A stretch of DNA of 64,000 nucleotides from NCBI RefSeq assembly GCF_017654505.1, contig NC_054553.1, positions 12,839,549-12,903,548 of the forward strand. Direction: 5' to 3'. Of this stretch, positions 59,475-64,000 are shown in pieces (the first letter of the stretch is position 1; every line of letters begins with the position of its first letter). This stretch comes from Polyodon spathula. Its lineage: Eukaryota; Chordata; Actinopteri; Acipenseriformes; Polyodontidae. The translations under genes and the position numbers were made by a program. Under the pieces are notes generated by a model. The model searched no databases. It was given only the letters and a program-made list of their open reading frames with translations, and had not been told where the DNA came from.

Positions 59475-59794
59475 TGTGGCAAAGTGCCCGCCCCTGTGTG
59501 TATTTTGTGTTGTATGTTGTGTATGTTCAGTGAGTGGAGAACGGGATTGGAGACGGAGGTAATAATAATAATAATAATAACGTAAAGTAAATCATAAATT
59601 CAGCTCACCGTGTTTGTCTGTGTAGTTCATTTTTGTTTGTGTATTTCTTTTGGCTGCCAGTGCCATGTCCTGTTTTTGTCCTGTTGTATTTTATAATAAT
59701 AAACTGCGCAGCAGAGCATCCATTTATCATTTCATCTCGCAGTACTGTATGTTTCTTCTGGTCTGACGTCACCACTACAGCCGTCTTTGTCACA
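59475..59794 (+). repeat. 3' LTR (320 bp)
   Basis: Matches the 5' LTR with a shorter TAA run (59562-59580) and AATAAA near 59697. Confidence 0.92.
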
Positions 59795-59799
59795 AGGAC

Positions 59800-60465
59800 C
59801 CTCTGAATGTGCCTGCAATGTTCTTAAATCTTTCATTGTGGGTTAAAATTGTGTTTAACTTAAAATTTATTTATGAAAATGTGTAATTATTATTCCATTG
59901 ATCAGCACTGTGGCTCTTTTTGTCAGCTCAACTAACACAGTTGTGAACATTTTTCGAAAAAACTAAATGGAGCATTTCCCTCGTCAACTAAAAGCTTTAC
60001 ATGACCTTAGCATTGCTGTCTTCCTCCTGTCAACAAGAATGAATTAGATTATACAGAGCAAGGTCCTCCAAGCTGGCTTTATCTGGGATCCAGATTTAAC
60101 TGATCGATTTCTGCTCCAGTTAATACTTCAAGGACTCATCCAACAGTCAGAAGCATTGTCCTGATCGAGCGCAGTCTCCCTGCTGCTGCTTCACCACATT
60201 CAGCAGCTCAGGGTTCATGGCTGTTGTGCTTTCCGCAGCTCTTCTGAAATTACTAGTCAATGGTTCTGAAGCTTTCCTAAACAAAGCTGAATCTGGGTTT
60301 AGGAAAAAAAGAAAGAATGCGATGCAACTTCTTCTTTTCTTGCACATTTGTTTATTGCGGGAACCATCTAACATGGACAAACCAAGTGGTTGCCAGTTAT
60401 TCAGAAAATGTGGTGAGAATGGATTACATAGATAGTGTGGATAGGGTACAGGTGTCCATTTTTAT
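59800..60465 (+). other. Intergenic, no gene
   Basis: No exon, repeat or motif is recognised between the LTR element and the SINE. Confidence 0.5.
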
Positions 60466-60797
60466 GGGGGTCCCCGAGTGGCTCACTTGGTAAAGGCACG
60501 GCTGTGTGTGTGAATCATACAGTCAGGGGAGCGCAGGTTTGGGTCCTGGCTGTGTGAAGTCGCCAGTCTTTGCTGGGGATTCCAGAGGGACTTTCGCGTT
60601 GGCTCTGTTTCTCCTCACCGCTCTACAGCAGGCCCATACAGGTCAGGCGCTTGGTGAGCTCCAGCGGGTGACTGCAGGGCTGGGAGAGACCGGTAGCTCA
60701 TTGATATCCGCTCTCTGGGTGTAAATAGGCAATTGGCTTGGTCGTAGGATCGAAGGACGCCCACTGACCTTCAGTTCTCCCGAGCCACACTAAATAT
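60466..60797 (+). mobile_element. tRNA-derived SINE
   Basis: The head GGGGTCCCCGAGTGGCTCAC resembles a tRNA 5' half with an RNA polymerase III A box (TGGCTCACTTGG, 60479-60490) and a decayed B box (GGTTTGGGTCC, 60536-60546). The wide A-B spacing suggests a long-variable-arm tRNA (Leu or Ser type). The body ends with a block also present at 33187-33260, which shows that it is a dispersed family. It is not a functional tRNA gene. Confidence 0.75.
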
Positions 60798-62935
60798 TAG
60801 CAATGTCCTCTTTTCCTTTTTTACAGGCTGGAGGGAGGTCAAGACACACGCACATCATTTCAAAGGGCCCCTAAGTCATTTTTATTTTTATTTGAATTAC
60901 TCACTTTACAGCAACATTGACGAAAATAATAATAAAAAAGACAAATGTGGTAGAGTAGGCTGGCAGAGGATTTACTGCAGCAGTCCTTTCTTCACACGTG
61001 GCAAGGACACAGAATTCCCAGACACAGCAGGGCTGATGAGGCAGCACAATATTTGCTTGGGTGCACTTGCTGACTTTTCACTTTGGCACTGATTTACTGA
61101 AAACCTGTGCTTTTTTGAAATGTGGTTTTCTCTGAGAGGAGAAAAAATGACTGGTAATTTTACAAATCTAGAAAGAACCTGCTTCAGGTGGACATACTAG
61201 CTGTAACACAAACTTCTGAAAAGCATTTGGCCTACAGAATACTTCTGGGGGCTACCCCTTTTTACCCTACAGTTCCCTTTCTCACTCTCTTGCTTGACCT
61301 GGACTGTAATGGACCTCAAGGGCCAGAGTTGCTCTTTTTTGACAGTGATATGCTTGGTGTTTCTAACCCCCTGCACATTTTTTCATAGTTTTCTGTGGAA
61401 TGATGTTAGCACGTTTTTGTGGAACGCATTACAAAATCAGTGTCGGTGAACTGTGGAAGCTAAAGCGTCTTTAGTGTGCACTGTATCTTCCACTAAAGGA
61501 ACTCTCATGGTGCTCCTTTCCCAGTTGCTGGTTGCCAGTGAAGTGGGAAGACTGTGATAAAGGGAACAATTTGTGTCCTGATGCCTCGATTAGAGCAAAG
61601 TTGGCATATCACAGGTAATTGCCGATGGGATAAAGTGTGAGCTGTGTGAACTGAGCATTGGACTTCTAATGGTAACATCAAAGGGATCTCTTCCAACAAG
61701 CCATCCACATCACTGTGCAGAACAGAGCAAATCAAATGAAATGCTGAAACAAATCGAGTGTCTGAAGGTCGCTGTACAGTACAACACGTTCACACCAATT
61801 TCCCCTGTGTTTTGTGTTCATGTTCCGAAGGTTAACGTGTTCAGAAGTCCTTTTATTTCCACTCTCTGTCCTTGAGAGAAAACAAGAGAAAGCAAAAGAT
61901 TTTTAATCGGTTCTCATAGCAATAAAAATTCTGAAATTGGTATTATTATTAATTTTCTTCCAGTCACAGTCTAAAGTGGTTGCAGTTAATCTGTTGTGGA
62001 CTTCTGTTCACTACATACATCTCATATATGATTTTTTTTTATTTCATTCATTTTTGGTTGAAGAAAGTTGTCAGTTTTCTTTCCCATCTCTCAGTTATGT
62101 TTCAGGTCCCCCAGTAGTTTCCCTTAGCGATGTCTGCAGGGTTAAACATGTGGCTTACCACAAAGCATGTGAGAGAGTAAGCATCACAGCCATATGAAGG
62201 AAATCGTTGGTAGTTTTCACCATTTGTTTCAGTCTCTACAAGTTTGTTCTATCTGCTTTGGCCTGAAAGACAGCAGTGACATACAAACACATCTTAATAT
62301 TACATTATTTGTCTTTGAGCATGACAGAATCTCATCTATCAGTCAAACACCTTGAGTAATTGTCCGCCTTGAATTTCTCCCCACTGGCCTTTCCTCTCGT
62401 CTGGCTTGGAGCTTTGCATGATTAATGTGTCTTTATTATTTCCACTGTAATTGATGCACTGTCTCACCCTCCTGTTGCTATGACAGCTCGGAGAATGAGG
62501 AGCAGCATCTCTATGGAATTAAATTGAAATCACTGCGGATGCAGAAGCTACTCAAACCAATAATGGAACAGCATAGGAACCGATAGGAGAGGGGCTGCAT
62601 CTTTTGAAAGAGCAGAACAAAAAAAAAATGAACAACATAAAATGAGTAATATAATACGTGTAATTTAATCAGAACTTTAACCAAACAAGTAACATACAAT
62701 AACTAAGTGATTAACTGTATGTATTACAAGTTAATAATGGAACTCCCGAGTCCTGAGAGAGTTCCATTATTGAAGAGGAACACAGCACACTTTTCGAAAG
62801 TATGGCTGTTATTGATTATAACAGAATGCTGACAGCCTGAGAAAATGAAGGAAGAGCAGTGTCGGGCTGTTGAATAATATAATTGAAGGGCTCTCAATTA
62901 TGTTATTCTTATAAGTTGTGCACGTATGCTATATA
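60798..62935 (+). other. Intergenic, no gene
   Basis: No coding exon is recognised. The stretch 62380-62500 (around GCATGATTAATGTGTCTTTA) is repeat-free with homeodomain-type ATTA cores and could be conserved non-coding sequence. A perfect 13-bp inverted repeat with a 13-base loop lies at 62733-62771. Confidence 0.45.
62733..62771 (+). repeat. Hairpin: 13-bp perfect inverted repeat
   Basis: AATAATGGAACTC (62733-62745) and GAGTTCCATTATT (62759-62771) flank 13 bases. The stem does not extend outward, so it is shorter than a microRNA precursor. Confidence 0.9.
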
Positions 62936-63234
62936 CAGCTATAGCCAAAGGTTTTGCATTACCCTATAGAAATAACTAAATTTGCCTCATAAAGTTGAAC
63001 GAATAATGTTACGTTAATATATTGAATTACTTTGTAGTTTTCCATATAATTAATGAAAAACTGAAAAAAGTGGAAAAATGTGAAATTTTGAAATCTAACA
63101 TGAAATACTACTGTACTACTAGTATGGCTTCCAGTACTTTTGTGGTATCATTTTGTAGTTTCTTTGATTACATGATGTTAAATAAAAGATCTAAATTATG
63201 TTCATATCAGGTTTTTTTTGTTTATTACATAAAG
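62936..63234 (+). mobile_element. Tc1-type MITE, copy 2 (3' end lost)
   Basis: Starts CAGCTATAGCCAAAGGTTTT after TA (62934-62935) and follows copy 1 (34889-35226) through GATTACATGATGTTAAATAA. The right terminal repeat is missing; homology fades near 63200-63234. The 72-codon frame inside is not a gene. Confidence 0.85.
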
Positions 63235-63381
63235 CCCTAGCTGCTGGTCTCTACATTTTTTTTAAAGAACTTGCCACAGCAAGGTTAGTACAGCAGGTTA
63301 AATATAGCTCTCAGCTCGCAAGTGCAAGTAAAACAGACTAACTGTAAGTAAGTCATCTAATTTTAGAGCATCATTTAAACT

Positions 63382-63404
63382 GAGAGAGAGAAAGAGAGAG
63401 AGAG

Positions 63405-63486
<82 letters not shown>
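63382..63486 (+). repeat. (GA)n microsatellite
   Basis: GA run of about 100 bp with minor interruptions at 63391-63407. Confidence 0.97.
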
Positions 63487-64000
63487 CTAAAACAGATCTA
63501 CAAAGAGTATGGAAGTGCACAACAGGTTTATGGGATTATTCCATAAGCTATTAGCACTCACAAGTTTTTCTTCACTTTTTGTAAATTTTATACTTTAAAA
63601 AAAAACTGGTGGTTTGCTTCTGGTGCGGCCTGCAAAGGCAGGAGATTCTACATGTTTTCTAATGTAGCTCAGGGAGGCAAAACAAAAAAATGTAAAAAAA
63701 GGGGAAAAACATGAGAGCCCTTTATTGTTTATTACAAAAACTGAAATCTTACCATTCACAACCACCTTCTATATGTAAACAATATTGATAATGCTTTATT
63801 AGAATTGTACACTATTGAGCATTCTCATAAAAACTACATAAGAGTGCATAACTATATGCATAATCCTTTATAATACATCCATAACAAGCAGTCATAACAT
63901 TCACGACAAACTGAAGTACTGGAACTTAACATTGTTTATGTCAAGTGCATTTCTGTGACTTGCAGCTGTCTACCTTTTTACTTTAATTTGTGAGCTTTAT
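63487..64000 (+). other. Intergenic, no gene
   Basis: AT-rich sequence with no ORF, repeat or motif that could be supported. Confidence 0.5.

Larger units (their letters stand above)
57152..59794 (+). mobile_element. Complete non-autonomous LTR retrotransposon
   Basis: Two direct repeats (57152-57508 and 59475-59794) start TGTGGCA and end TTTGTCACA. The whole is flanked by AGGAC on both sides (57147-57151 and 59795-59799), a perfect 5-bp target duplication. TGGTGTCAGCGTTGGGAC at 57511 is in the position of a tRNA primer site, and a purine run (TAAGGGGGGAGG, near 59421) lies about 45 bp before the 3' LTR. The 1966-bp interior has only a gag-like and Pro-rich repeat frame, with no protease, reverse transcriptase or integrase. 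It must have moved with enzymes supplied by another element. Confidence 0.92.

Noticed and set aside
60466..60560. Functional tRNA gene
   Set aside because: The B box is decayed, the acceptor stem does not pair, and the segment continues into a SINE body shared with 33187-33260.
62733..62771. MicroRNA precursor
   Set aside because: The stem is only 13 bp with a 13-base loop and does not extend, too short for a miRNA hairpin.

Overview
This window is vertebrate genomic DNA, most likely from a ray-finned fish. The mix of fish-type Tc1 elements, a DIRS-type retroelement, Penelope-like sequence and long simple repeats, with one intron of about 36 kb, would fit a large non-teleost genome such as sturgeon or paddlefish. 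The species is an inference; the sequence does not name it.

The only convincing host gene is on the + strand: the 3' part of a MAMLD1 (mastermind-like domain containing 1) orthologue. Four coding exons are visible at 2896-4539, 40899-41045, 41668-41758 and 42087-43027. Their splice sites and phases match (0-0, 0-0, 0-1, 1-stop) and they encode 940 residues ending in a stop. The first exon(s) lie upstream of the window. The protein is a Gln/Pro/Ser/Asn-rich nuclear coactivator type, with a CLEDVTLAMG block near the exon start, a three-fold SPPYR..KL..FSPQN repeat, a Gln-rich helical stretch shared with the MAML family, and an acidic C-terminal tail. A likely long 3' UTR runs to a polyadenylation signal near 47.75 kb.

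The 36-kb intron (4540-40898) is a transposon landing area. It holds three copies of a Penelope/hammerhead-like motif, two decayed Tc1/mariner elements (9231-10850 and 13100-14699), a solo LTR with 5-bp target duplications (26918-27375), a MITE with imperfect terminal repeats (27576-28141), a SINE fragment, a 57-bp minisatellite open on both strands (34195-34650), a Tc1-type MITE (34889-35226), a CACTA-like element with a decayed gene (35877-37217), and a hAT-type MITE with a perfect 8-bp duplication (39727-40152).

Downstream of the gene (about 47.8-64 kb) there is no recognised host gene. It contains a second, truncated copy of the CACTA-like element (53810-54112) cut by a DIRS-type tyrosine-recombinase retroelement remnant (54113-56138), a complete non-autonomous LTR retrotransposon with 5-bp duplications (57152-59794), a tRNA-derived SINE (60466-60797), a second copy of the Tc1-type MITE, and long microsatellites. 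No rRNA, intact tRNA gene, CRISPR array or bacterial-type operon was seen.
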